Source of the DNA: Nitrospira sp.
Lineage (GTDB): Bacteria > Nitrospirota > Nitrospiria > Nitrospirales > Nitrospiraceae
Direction: 5' to 3'
Assembly: GCA_022843785.1 (NCBI GenBank)
Contig: JALHMZ010000023.1
Coordinates: 1 to 41,963, forward strand
Length of the DNA stretch: 41,963 nt
Below the pieces are notes generated by a model, which worked only from the letters and a program-made list of their open reading frames with translations, was not told where the DNA came from and ran no database searches. The translations under genes and the position numbers were made by a program. This document shows, one piece after another, positions 33,057 through 40,284 of this stretch (its first letter is position 1; each line of letters opens with the position of its first letter).

Positions 33057-33695
33057 TCAATTAAACTTCGTCGGAAACTGCTTCACCAGGGCAGCCGCCA
33101 ACGCATCGGCAATACCATAAACATGGTGCTCCATCACCGGCCACGTCTCTTCTTCGCCGGCGTAATCTTTGTCTTGAAACTTGTCGATCTGAGCAACATG
33201 ATGGTCTACGTGAGCGGCAAACAGGCTTCGAACAGTGTCTTTCGAAAGGTGGGGATTGATTCCGCTAAAGAATGCGGCGATCTCGTCGGTGTTCAAGGCA
33301 AACTGGGCCATGGCCGCATCCTGCTGCCGCTTATTCCCGGCCACAGTGGCCTCGGAGTAGGCCTTAATCACGCCATAGTGCTTTGTCAGCAAAGTGCGGA
33401 ACTGCTCAGAGACCGCATCGCCGTAGAACGGGGCAACTGTCTTCGCCATATCTCTTGTATTGGCCATCACGGCCTTCTCCGCAAAATCCCGCGACCGTAG
33501 ATCGTTTTTCGCGTTATCCAACACGACAGTGCGGATCCAAAAGAGGTGTCGAGACCATTCATCGCGCAAGACGGCTTGCATGTCCGCCACGGTGACAGGA
33601 TGTGGGTCTGACATCGAGGACCAGTCGTGGGCGCAACCCCCTATGCCGATGACGGTGAATACCAGTAGTGCCATGGACCGACGTATTGTATTCAT
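33057..33695 (-). CDS. Helical lipoprotein of unknown function
   Basis: This 212-residue protein has a lipoprotein signal peptide (MALLVFTVIGIGGC, lipid Cys at about 21). The mature part is alpha-helical with two histidine-rich spots: AAHVDHHVAQIDKF and VMEHHVYGIADAL. The spacing of His, Asp and Glu could bind metal. I do not recognise a characterised family. AAGGAG precedes the ATG. The upstream region carries phased direct repeats that may control it. Confidence 0.8.
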   Translation of the reverse strand: MNTIRRSMALLVFTVIGIGGCAHDWSSMSDPHPVTVADMQAVLRDEWSRHLFWIRTVVLDNAKNDLRSRDFAEKAVMANTRDMAKTVAPFYGDAVSEQFRTLLTKHYGVIKAYSEATVAGNKRQQDAAMAQFALNTDEIAAFFSGINPHLSKDTVRSLFAAHVDHHVAQIDKFQDKDYAGEEETWPVMEHHVYGIADALAAALVKQFPTKFN

Positions 33696-33821
33696 GCTAA
33701 ACCGCTCCTTCTATTTAAGTGGACTCAGCTCTTTCCCCGCAGTTCAACGATGGCGTTGACCTCCAGGCGTGTACACATGTGACAAACCTGAACCTCTTAT
33801 GTAATGCATTCTCATATCCAT

Positions 33822-33850
33822 CATGTAACCAGCATGTAAATAACAAGTAA
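33822..33850. promoter_or_regulatory. Three 11-bp-phased direct heptamers (Pho-box-like)
   Basis: CATGTAA at 33822, CATGTAA at 33833 and CAAGTAA at 33844 are spaced exactly 11 bp apart (7+4). On the minus strand they read TTACTTG/TTACATG/TTACATG. OmpR/PhoB-family regulators bind such 7-bp direct repeats with 4-bp spacers. A TACATA box about 15-20 bp further along the minus strand could be the -10 of the lipoprotein promoter. TTTATA/TATAGG at about 33863-33869 could serve the plus strand. Confidence 0.5.
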
Positions 33851-34160
33851 ACTATTGCTCTGTTTATAGGGAAATAGATAAGTTGCATTGAACCCATCTC
33901 TAAAATAAATGCCGGGATGGGTAAGGGTGGCTTAGGACCTCGTGATAGATGGTTTCGGTCTCACAGTTTGCTGGTGTCTCCGCAAGCACGGCTGAGAATC
34001 GAGGTGATGACCGACGCAGCTTTGCCAGCCGGGTTCCCAGCATCCCCATGGATTCTAACGCGAGGTCGAAGTCTTGATGGACTGGAGAGGCCAGCAGTTG
34101 GTCTTGTGGTTAAGCCTCAGCGTTCCTATTATTCCTGTGAGACTGTGCCTATGCAGTGTG

Positions 34161-34191
34161 TTGCATTAGAGAATGCCACAGGCGATATAAT
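34161..34191 (+). promoter_or_regulatory. Promoter of the sigma-54 activator gene
   Basis: A perfect -10 box TATAAT (34186-34191) is preceded by TTGCAT (34161-34166) with a long 19-bp spacer. The leader to the ATG at 34212 is short but contains GAGAGG as ribosome-binding site. Confidence 0.55.
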
Positions 34192-34211
34192 GGTGTGATC
34201 GAGAGGCCCAG

Positions 34212-35636
34212 ATGAACTTCCAGGTGACCGATAAGAAACCGTGCGAAGAAGCGATCCTCCTGGATTGCATCGGCGATGGTGTGGTCACGATCGGCCTCGA
34301 TATGAAGATCCGCTATATGAACCGGGCCATGCGGGAGTTGCTGGGATACGAAGAGGGTGAGCCGTTAGAACAACTGCCGAGTTGTCATCTGCTGGTTCAA
34401 GGCTCCATCTGTTCCACTCAGGACTGCATATTAGAACGAGCCATTCGTAACCGAGAGAAGGTCAGAAACTACGAAACGGTCATCCAAAATAGGGACGGAC
34501 GCAAGATTCCAGTGAGCCTGAATACAGACTTACTCCGCGATGATGGCGGAAATTTGATCGGAATTGTCGAAACGTATCGCGACCTGAGCCAGATCAACGA
34601 ACTGAAGGCAAAGCTCGAACACCACACCGGGAGTAGGACGCGCGGCCCGCTCGTAGCACGAAGTAAAGCATTGCAGGGAATCCTTGATCTGCTGCCGCAG
34701 GTGGCCAATGCGAAAGCCACCGTTCTGATTGAAGGAGAGAGCGGGACAGGAAAAGAGTTGATCGCCAGAGAGATCCATCGGTTGAGTCCCAGGCGGGACC
34801 AGCCGTTCGTCGCGGTGAACTGTGCCGCCTTGGCCGAAGGCGTGCTGGAAAGTGAATTATTCGGCCATGTCAAAGGAGCCTTCACGGGCGCGCTCGCCGA
34901 CCGCCTAGGAAGATTCGAGATGGCACATAAGGGAACCATCTTTCTGGATGAAATTGCGGAGATCACTCCGCTGGCACAGGTCAAGCTCTTGAGGGTGCTT
35001 CAAGAATCGGAGTTCGAAAAAGTTGGCGGGAATAAGACCGTGAAAGTCGATGTGCGGGTGGTCGCAGCGACGAACAAGAATTTAGCCGCGGCAGTTGAAG
35101 AAGGAAAATTCCGGGACGATCTCTATTATCGATTACAGGTGTTCCCGATTCGAATCCCTCCCCTCCGTGATCGTCAGGAGGATCTGTTGCCGCTGATCGA
35201 ACATTCGATCGCACGGCTGAATCGCACGATGGGGAAAAATGTCAGGCAGATCGACGGCCCGGCCCTGACACTGCTGGAGGCCCATCGATATCCCGGTAAC
35301 GTACGGGAATTGGAGAATATCCTGGAACATGCCTTCATTCGATGCCCGGACCATGTCATTCGATCAGAACATCTCCCGGAGTCCCTGCTATCTGATCGGT
35401 CTGGCCAGGAAAGGCCAGCGAGTAAGTTTGATACAACTAGCAGGAGCACACTTGCCGCACTGGAACAAGAGGCCATCGTACAGGCACTCGCACAAACAAA
35501 TTGGGACTACAAACGCACTTGCAAGATACTGGGACTCAGTCGGTCGACCCTGCTCAGGCGAATTAAACACTACAAGCTGCTTCGCCCACATGAATCAAAA
35601 CGATCCAATATATTCCAAATTGACACTCGCAAGTAA
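34212..35636 (+). CDS. NtrC-type sigma-54-dependent transcriptional activator with PAS sensor
   Basis: This 474-residue activator has an N-terminal PAS domain (about 12-130) with cysteines C58, C67 and C72 ([15 protein letters not shown]), plus C11 and C19. An AAA+ domain follows (about 145-385): Walker A GESGTGKE (175-182), sigma-54 contact loop GAFTGA (222-227), Walker B GTIFLDEI (241-248) and arginine-finger region [10 protein letters not shown] Fis-type helix-turn-helix (about 420-456) ends it. There is no receiver domain, so the PAS domain is the likely input. The cysteine pattern suggests redox or Fe-S sensing. It sits directly before a sigma-54 promoter, its probable target. Confidence 0.95.
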   Translation: MNFQVTDKKPCEEAILLDCIGDGVVTIGLDMKIRYMNRAMRELLGYEEGEPLEQLPSCHLLVQGSICSTQDCILERAIRNREKVRNYETVIQNRDGRKIPVSLNTDLLRDDGGNLIGIVETYRDLSQINELKAKLEHHTGSRTRGPLVARSKALQGILDLLPQVANAKATVLIEGESGTGKELIAREIHRLSPRRDQPFVAVNCAALAEGVLESELFGHVKGAFTGALADRLGRFEMAHKGTIFLDEIAEITPLAQVKLLRVLQESEFEKVGGNKTVKVDVRVVAATNKNLAAAVEEGKFRDDLYYRLQVFPIRIPPLRDRQEDLLPLIEHSIARLNRTMGKNVRQIDGPALTLLEAHRYPGNVRELENILEHAFIRCPDHVIRSEHLPESLLSDRSGQERPASKFDTTSRSTLAALEQEAIVQALAQTNWDYKRTCKILGLSRSTLLRRIKHYKLLRPHESKRSNIFQIDTRK

Positions 35637-35665
35637 TTGATTAATATAGTTATGCATCATCCACC

Positions 35666-35682
35666 AGTTTCATTCTGAAACT
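35666..35682. promoter_or_regulatory. Candidate upstream activator site (palindrome)
   Basis: AGTTTCATTCTGAAACT is a perfect 7-bp inverted repeat with a 3-nt centre. It lies about 82-98 bp upstream of the -24/-12 promoter, the usual distance for an enhancer site of a Fis-type activator. It has no T-run, so it is not a good terminator of the activator gene. Confidence 0.55.
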
Positions 35683-35736
35683 CTCCGCTACACCCGTCGC
35701 CCTTCCACGCAGAAAATCACTGATAAATCAATTAGT

Positions 35737-35756
35737 TGAGTGTCGTGTTTCACTCA
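35737..35756. promoter_or_regulatory. Second inverted repeat just upstream of the sigma-54 promoter
   Basis: TGAGTG (35737-35742) and CACTCA (35751-35756) form a 6-bp inverted repeat with an 8-nt centre. It ends 7 bp before the -24 box. It could be an operator for a second regulator or for IHF-like bending; the evidence is positional only. Confidence 0.35.
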
Positions 35757-35763
35757 GTGGATT

Positions 35764-35779
35764 TGGCACTCGACCTGCA
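35764..35779 (+). promoter_or_regulatory. Sigma-54 (-24/-12) promoter of the Fe-S/ferredoxin island
   Basis: TGGCAC (35764-35769) and CTGCA (35775-35779) place the invariant GG (35765-35766) and GC (35777-35778) exactly 10 nt apart. Only one base departs from the TTGCA half. It lies about 55 bp before the first gene of the island and downstream of a sigma-54 activator gene. Confidence 0.75.
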
Positions 35780-35834
35780 CTAGAGCAGTATTAGGCGGTT
35801 CGGCGGCTCGGTCCCTTTAAAAAAGGACGGCACC

Positions 35835-36023
35835 GTGCATAAAGAGGATGCTCTTTTCCCGATCCCTATTAATCATCAGGAAGGAACCGCCGCAGAAATG
35901 GATTGGGAGACAATCGACTTTGATCGATTGGTTCACCTCGTCGATGACGCAGGGCTCATTCGGCTTGGCTTGAAACTCATGGAGCGAGTTGCCCAAGCGG
36001 AAGGGCGGGTCCTATGGCACTGA
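35835..36023 (+). CDS. Small protein of unknown function, first gene of the island
   Basis: This 62-residue acidic, soluble protein starts at GTG 35835 behind AAAAGGAC. The middle, MDWETIDFDRLVHLVDDAGLIRLGLKLMERVAQAEGR, would form amphipathic helices. There are no cysteines. I recognise no family. It is the first translated frame after the sigma-54 promoter. Its ribosome-binding segment (GGACGGCACC) is repeated exactly before iscU, which suggests a local duplication of the initiation region. Confidence 0.6.
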   Translation: MHKEDALFPIPINHQEGTAAEMDWETIDFDRLVHLVDDAGLIRLGLKLMERVAQAEGRVLWH

Positions 36024-36071
36024 GCAAGGTCAATCACATCAGTCTCTGCGTAACCAAGGGAGGACGGCACC

Positions 36072-36488
36072 ATGGCGTACAGCGACAAGGTCGTGGATCA
36101 TTTCAATCATCCGCGCAACATGGGGAGTTTTCAGAAAGAGGATCCCCAGGTCGGAACCGGCATGGTCGGAGCGCCGGAGTGCGGCGACGTGATGAAGCTT
36201 CAGATTAAGGTGCAGGACGATACGATCGTCGACGCGAAGTTCAAGACGTTCGGCTGTGGGTCGGCCATCGCCAGCTCGAGTTTGGCGACGGAATGGCTAA
36301 AAGGGAAAACGCTCTCAGAAGCCGCCAAGATTAAAAACACGGACATCGTGCAGGAACTGAACCTTCCTCCGGTCAAGATTCATTGCTCTGTCTTGGCGGA
36401 GGATGCCATCAAAGCGGCATTGACGAACTTTCAGCATAAGAAAGATACAAGTCTCTCAGCGGTATCGGAGCCTACAACGGGGATGTAG
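36072..36488 (+). CDS. iscU: Fe-S cluster scaffold protein IscU
   Basis: This 138-residue scaffold assembles [2Fe-2S]/[4Fe-4S] clusters. The ligands C37 (ECGD with D39), C62 (FGCGSA) and C105 (HCS) are present. LPPVK (98-102) is the HscA chaperone recognition motif. The C-terminus is extended by about ten residues. No cysteine desulfurase, hscA or hscB is nearby, so this copy must draw sulfur from elsewhere, perhaps via the rhodanese at 37756 (inference). GGAGG precedes the ATG. Confidence 0.95.
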   Translation: MAYSDKVVDHFNHPRNMGSFQKEDPQVGTGMVGAPECGDVMKLQIKVQDDTIVDAKFKTFGCGSAIASSSLATEWLKGKTLSEAAKIKNTDIVQELNLPPVKIHCSVLAEDAIKAALTNFQHKKDTSLSAVSEPTTGM

Positions 36489-36523
36489 CCCCACGCGTGA
36501 TCATGTCGCATGGAGTGAACACG

Positions 36524-36763
36524 ATGAACTGTCCTCGCTGCAACGGATACATGATGAGAGACGATTTCCTCGATATCGAGGAGACCGGGCAATGCCGATT
36601 CGTGGCTTGGCGTTGTCTCATCTGCGGAGAAGTGCTTGATCCAGTTATCATGCAACACAGGAAGTCGCTGTCAGAACCGATGGTAGATCAAGCCAGGCTC
36701 CTCCACAAGGTCCATTCTCTATCCGGCGTTCGTAAAGGGGGAACGATTGTTCAGCACGTGTAG
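36524..36763 (+). CDS. Small zinc-ribbon-type protein
   Basis: This 79-residue protein has two CxxC pairs (CPRC at the N-terminus and CLIC at about residue 30), MMRDDFLDIEETGQ between them, and a basic C-terminal tail. It could bind zinc or a metal cluster. The frame opens at 36497, but GGAG (36512-36515) supports the ATG at 36524, and the zinc ribbon begins at once (MNCPRC). Function unknown; position inside the Fe-S operon suggests an accessory role. Confidence 0.75.
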   Translation: MNCPRCNGYMMRDDFLDIEETGQCRFVAWRCLICGEVLDPVIMQHRKSLSEPMVDQARLLHKVHSLSGVRKGGTIVQHV

Positions 36764-36770
36764 CAGTTGA

Positions 36771-37130
<360 letters not shown>

Positions 37131-37176
37131 GCGACCTCATGGATGTGTTTGGTCGAGAACACATAGGAAGTACCCG

Positions 37177-37323
37177 ATGATTACCCTTACCAATCAGTTT
37201 CGCCAACTGACATCAACAGCGATAATTCTTGGCATAATCTTTGGGATTCTGATGATCTGGCCCAGCATCATTGCGCTATTTCTCGGAGTCCTCCTGTTAC
37301 TCCGAGCTTGTACCTCCGAATAG
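37177..37323 (+). CDS. Small single-pass membrane protein
   Basis: This 48-residue protein starts MITLTNQFRQL and then has about 30 hydrophobic residues (IILGIIFGILMIWPSIIALFLGVLLLL), enough for one long or two short helices. AGGAAG lies six bases before the ATG. Its position inside the operon and its ribosome-binding site support a real gene. A membrane docking role for the ferredoxins or for NuoI is possible (inference). Confidence 0.6.
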   Translation: MITLTNQFRQLTSTAIILGIIFGILMIWPSIIALFLGVLLLLRACTSE

Positions 37324-37347
37324 GAGACTGCTGCCTTGTGGTTGACC

Positions 37348-37371
37348 GAGGTCGGCAAGGTGCCGATCCTC
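37348..37371 (+). other. Stable intergenic hairpin upstream of iscA
   Basis: GAGG-TCGGCA (37348-37357) and TGCCGA-T-CCTC (37361-37371) form a 10-bp stem with one bulged T and a 3-nt AGG loop. It may terminate part of the transcripts, or act as an mRNA processing site that sets different levels for iscA and downstream genes. No strong T-run follows. Confidence 0.4.
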
Positions 37372-37407
37372 TTCGCTTTATGATTCAGATAACGGAAGGA
37401 GCTGTCG

Positions 37408-37728
37408 ATGCTTACTATCTCATCGGATGCGGAACAAAGGATTCGTGAGTTCATCCAACAAGAACCCAAGGCGGTCGGACTGCGGGTCTATGTGCGCGGC
37501 GGAGGCTGTCACGGCTATCAATACGGCATGGCGCTTGAATCGAAAGTTGCCGAAGACGATACCGTGATCGAGCAAGGGGATATCAAGATCATCATGGATT
37601 CCCAGAGCGCGCCACTGCTCCAAGGAGCTGAGGTCGAGTATTTGGACAGCGTGCAGGGCTCCGGGTTCTCGGTCAAGAACCCCCAGGCCAAAACGACATG
37701 TGGTTGCGGAAGTTCGTTTAGCGCCTGA
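37408..37728 (+). CDS. iscA: A-type Fe-S carrier (IscA/ErpA family)
   Basis: This 106-residue carrier has the three invariant cysteines C34 (GGGCHG), C98 and C100 (TTCGCGSSF). It delivers clusters to apo-targets, mainly [4Fe-4S] proteins. Length is standard. GGAAGGAG precedes the ATG. It sits in the island with iscU and the ferredoxins rather than in a classical isc operon. Confidence 0.95.
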   Translation: MLTISSDAEQRIREFIQQEPKAVGLRVYVRGGGCHGYQYGMALESKVAEDDTVIEQGDIKIIMDSQSAPLLQGAEVEYLDSVQGSGFSVKNPQAKTTCGCGSSFSA

Positions 37729-37755
37729 GGCGCCTTTAAGAGAAAGGAGTCCGCG

Positions 37756-38079
37756 ATGATCCCGGCCATCACTCCCCGTGAACTGAAAGAGCGGCTCGAC
37801 AAGGGAGACAAACCGTTTCTTCTCGATGTGCGAGAGCCCTGGGAATACGCGCGTGCCAAGCTCGACGGTTCCCATCTTATTCCACTCGGCAGGCTTCCGC
37901 AGTCCCTCGCGAAGCTGGATCGCAACGCGGAGATCGTGGCCTATTGCCACCACGGCATGCGGAGTGCCGACGCCGCTGGATTTTTGATCCAGCAAGGCTT
38001 TACGACTGTGAAAAACCTGGCCGGCGGGATCGATGCCTGGTCTCTCCAAATCGATCCGACTCTACCTCGGTATCGGTAA
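37756..38079 (+). CDS. Rhodanese-domain sulfurtransferase
   Basis: This 107-residue single-domain rhodanese carries catalytic Cys64 in the loop CHHGMRS, FLLDVREPWEY and AGGIDAW. It should carry a persulfide. In this setting it may supply sulfur for the IscU scaffold, since no cysteine desulfurase is nearby (inference). GAAAGGAG precedes the ATG. Confidence 0.93.
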   Translation: MIPAITPRELKERLDKGDKPFLLDVREPWEYARAKLDGSHLIPLGRLPQSLAKLDRNAEIVAYCHHGMRSADAAGFLIQQGFTTVKNLAGGIDAWSLQIDPTLPRYR

Positions 38080-38091
38080 ATCTGTGGCGCG

Positions 38092-38712
38092 ATGAGTTGC
38101 GAAAGTGCGTCTATGTCTATGCGAACACCAGCGGCACCTCACAGCGCTGACCGTCCGGCCAGACCACCTACAAGATTTATCGAATGGCTGAAGACCATCA
38201 CGCTGTACGAGATCGCAGTCGGCATGAAAACCACGCTCATGCATCTGATCAGGTACCGACCCATCACGATTCAGTATCCACATGAAAAACGTGCCTTGCC
38301 GGACAACTACCGTGGCATGCTGGCCTTGCTCAGGTACGATGACGGAACTGAAAAATGCGTAGGCTGCGATCTTTGCGAAGCCGCCTGTCCGAGCCGCGTC
38401 ATCTCCGTCATCAGCGCGGAGGTTCCCAGCGAGCCGATTAAGCGGTATGCCAAAGAATATTACATGGACATGACCCGCTGTCTGTTCTGTGGGATGTGCG
38501 TCCAGGCTTGCCCGGTCGATGCGCTGGCCATGACCCAGGAATTTGAATGGTCGACCTATGATAAGCGGGATCTCTTTCTCAACAAGCAGCAGCTCCTGGC
38601 CATCGGTGACCGCAACTTCCCGGTTCGAGAAAGGAAGTTGGAGTTCCAGCATCCTAACGTAGCGTTCTTCAACATTGCATTCCCAGACAGCCCGCAGAAA
38701 TCAGTCAGATAG
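38092..38712 (+). CDS. nuoI: NuoI-like 2[4Fe-4S] ferredoxin subunit
   Basis: This 206-residue protein is homologous to the complex I subunit NuoI. Cluster ligands are C89, C92, C95, C99 (CVGCDLCEAACP) and C130, C133, C136, C140 (CLFCGMCVQACP). The membrane-facing start (LYEIAVGMKTTLMHLIRYRPITIQYPHEK) and PDNYRG are conserved. The rest of complex I is absent here, so this copy is orphaned and may act with the island ferredoxins or replace the NuoI of a partial complex. ATG codons at 38092, 38113 and 38119 are alternative starts. A broken copy lies at 39434. Confidence 0.92.
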   Translation: MSCESASMSMRTPAAPHSADRPARPPTRFIEWLKTITLYEIAVGMKTTLMHLIRYRPITIQYPHEKRALPDNYRGMLALLRYDDGTEKCVGCDLCEAACPSRVISVISAEVPSEPIKRYAKEYYMDMTRCLFCGMCVQACPVDALAMTQEFEWSTYDKRDLFLNKQQLLAIGDRNFPVRERKLEFQHPNVAFFNIAFPDSPQKSVR

Positions 38713-38728
38713 AAAGTGAGAATGGACG

Positions 38729-39391
38729 ATGGAAAAGACTAAGGTCCTGATTGCCGACGACCATGGGGTGATCCGAGAAGGGCTCATGGCTATGCTCAAG
38801 ACCATTAATGTCATTGATGTCGTTGGAGAGGCGAAGAATGGAATGGACGCTGTCGAACAAACCAAGAAATTACTGCCTGATGTGATCCTCATGGACCTCC
38901 GTATGCCGTTTATGGACGGGGTGGAGGCTACGCGCCAGATCAAGCGCGAGTTTCCCCACATTGGCATCGTTGCGCTCACCATGAACGAGGAGCAACAGCC
39001 CATTTTTGACCTTGTCCGTGCGGGTGCCACGGGCTATCTGCTCAAAGATTCCGACTCTTTGCAAATCGTTGATGCCATTCGGGCCATCGCTCGTGGCGAT
39101 TCGCTCATCCATCCGTCTGTCGCCAGCAAAATCTTGGCTGAGTTTTCGTTACTTGCTCACGACAAGGCTCATAAGCGTCCATTGGTTGATCATGATCTGA
39201 CGGAACGCGAAATCACCGTGTTGCGGCTCGTGGCTAGCGGCCAGACAAACAAGGAGGTCGCCAATAGTTTAGAATTGAGCGAGAAAACCGTGAAGAATCA
39301 TTTGGGGAATATTTTTCATAAACTACACGTCTACGATCGCACACAGGCCGCTGTCCTGGCGATTCGCCGAGGCATCATTCCCCTAGGGTAG
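38729..39391 (+). CDS. NarL/FixJ-type response regulator
   Basis: This 220-residue regulator has a receiver domain with acidic pair D10/D11, phosphoacceptor D56 (LMDLRMP), T in ALTMN and K in LLKDSD. A LuxR-type helix-turn-helix follows (LTEREITVLRLVASGQTNKEVANSLELSEKTVKNHLGNIFHKLHV). No kinase gene is adjacent. It is 16 bp after nuoI, apparently last in the island operon, so it may pass the island's signal to other promoters. Confidence 0.93.
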   Translation: MEKTKVLIADDHGVIREGLMAMLKTINVIDVVGEAKNGMDAVEQTKKLLPDVILMDLRMPFMDGVEATRQIKREFPHIGIVALTMNEEQQPIFDLVRAGATGYLLKDSDSLQIVDAIRAIARGDSLIHPSVASKILAEFSLLAHDKAHKRPLVDHDLTEREITVLRLVASGQTNKEVANSLELSEKTVKNHLGNIFHKLHVYDRTQAAVLAIRRGIIPLG

Positions 39392-39814
39392 CGCTGATTT
39401 ATTCCTCTTGAGATCCGTGCGTCGGCGAGCAACCGGTTGTTCTACGGCATGTGCGTGCAGGCTTGCCCGGTCGATGTGCCAGCATGACCCAGGAATTCGA
39501 ATTGTCAATCTATGACAAGTGCGATCTCCTTCTCAACAAAAAGCAGCTACTGACCATCGGCGACCGCAACTTTCCCAATCGCGAAAAGCGCTTGGAGTTG
39601 CAGCACCAGAACGTCGACTAAGCGAATGCCATCGCCAGGAAGTCATCCAGGCCATCATGCAGCACAGCGCGGCCTGCCCAATGTGGGGAAACTCGGTTGC
39701 AAAGGTCTTGATCACTTGTACACCGAACAGGCGGCGACGGTATTCTTACGATCAACCTGGCAAGAGGCATTCAGCAATCCTGCGCCTCGACTTGTTCGAT
39801 GAATATTCCTTGGC
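39392..39814. other. Gap after the response regulator
   Basis: This 423-bp region contains the nuoI pseudogene (39434-39621). From 39622 to 39814 I see no gene. An open frame crossing it (39519-39917) reads the pseudogene out of frame and runs into the 3' end of the cytochrome gene, so I do not call it. Confidence 0.5.
39434..39621 (+). pseudogene. nuoI: Frameshifted, truncated copy of nuoI
   Basis: The fragment encodes RLFYGMCVQACPVD, then loses one base relative to the intact gene at 38092. It resumes in another frame with MTQEFELSIYDKCDLLLNKKQLL...IGDRNFP and ends in a stop. The first Cys of the second cluster motif region is Tyr here (LFYG instead of LFCG), and everything upstream of it is missing. 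It lies 43 bp after the NarL-type gene, about 720 bp beyond the intact gene. Confidence 0.85.
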
Positions 39815-40270
39815 TCACTTCCTCAGCAAACGAACGTACGCCAGGACATCCTTGGCCTGTTGTTCCGAGAGGCGCCATTTCCAAGACGGCATCACTTTTT
39901 GGGGTCTTCCTTCATGAATGGTCTTCAGCAAATCCGCGCTTAGCTTTCGTTGAGTCGTTGCGGAAGTTAAGTCTGCCACCTCGGCACCTACGATCTTGAG
40001 ACCATTCCCCTGGCCTCGGGGCCCGTGGCACGTGACACAGTGTTTTTCAAACAGTCCCTTGCCTGCTCGAGCATCTCCGGTGACTGTCATCTCGCGCTGT
40101 GAGTCGGTTGCGTTACGGGGAGCCGGGCCCGGCGCCGTCTCGACCGGTGGGGCTGACTGAGCAGCGTCCGAGAGAGCCGAGAGTCCAGCGATAACTAGGA
40201 CGAAAATTGTCAGCCGTTGGAATCCCCACCATCCAAGTCTTATAAAGCGCACGTTATCAAATAATGTCAT
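39815..40270 (-). CDS. Small exported cytochrome c
   Basis: This 151-residue monoheme cytochrome has an uncleaved or signal-type helix (FQRLTIFVLVIAGLSALSDA, about 18-38). A Pro/Ala linker and a class I domain follow, with heme site CVTCHGPRGQGNG and axial Met in VMPSWKWRLSE. It would carry electrons in the periplasm. The frame opens at 40333, but homology and the signal sequence favour the ATG at 40270, 14 bp after the sthA stop, so it is cotranscribed. Its C-terminus matches the remnant at 32837. Confidence 0.9.
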   Translation of the reverse strand: MTLFDNVRFIRLGWWGFQRLTIFVLVIAGLSALSDAAQSAPPVETAPGPAPRNATDSQREMTVTGDARAGKGLFEKHCVTCHGPRGQGNGLKIVGAEVADLTSATTQRKLSADLLKTIHEGRPQKVMPSWKWRLSEQQAKDVLAYVRLLRK

Positions 40271-40284
40271 TCCAGCGTCTCTTG

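Larger units (their letters stand above)
33696..34211. other. Regulatory region between the lipoprotein and the sigma-54 activator
   Basis: This 516-bp divergent spacer is AT-rich at 33780-33910. It contains the palindromes GTGTACAC (33769-33776) and CACATGTG (33774-33781), the phased heptamers at 33822-33850 and a near-perfect promoter at 34161-34191. An open frame (33917-34198) lies inside but lacks coding character and overlaps the promoter. Confidence 0.5.

Noticed and set aside
33917..34198. 93-codon open frame on the plus strand before the sigma-54 activator
   Set aside because: No family resemblance, poor ribosome-binding site, and its 3' end overlaps a near-perfect promoter (TATAAT at 34186) for the next gene.
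39519..39917. 132-codon plus-strand frame after the NarL-type gene
   Set aside because: It reads the nuoI pseudogene out of frame and ends antisense to the cytochrome c gene; no domain seen.
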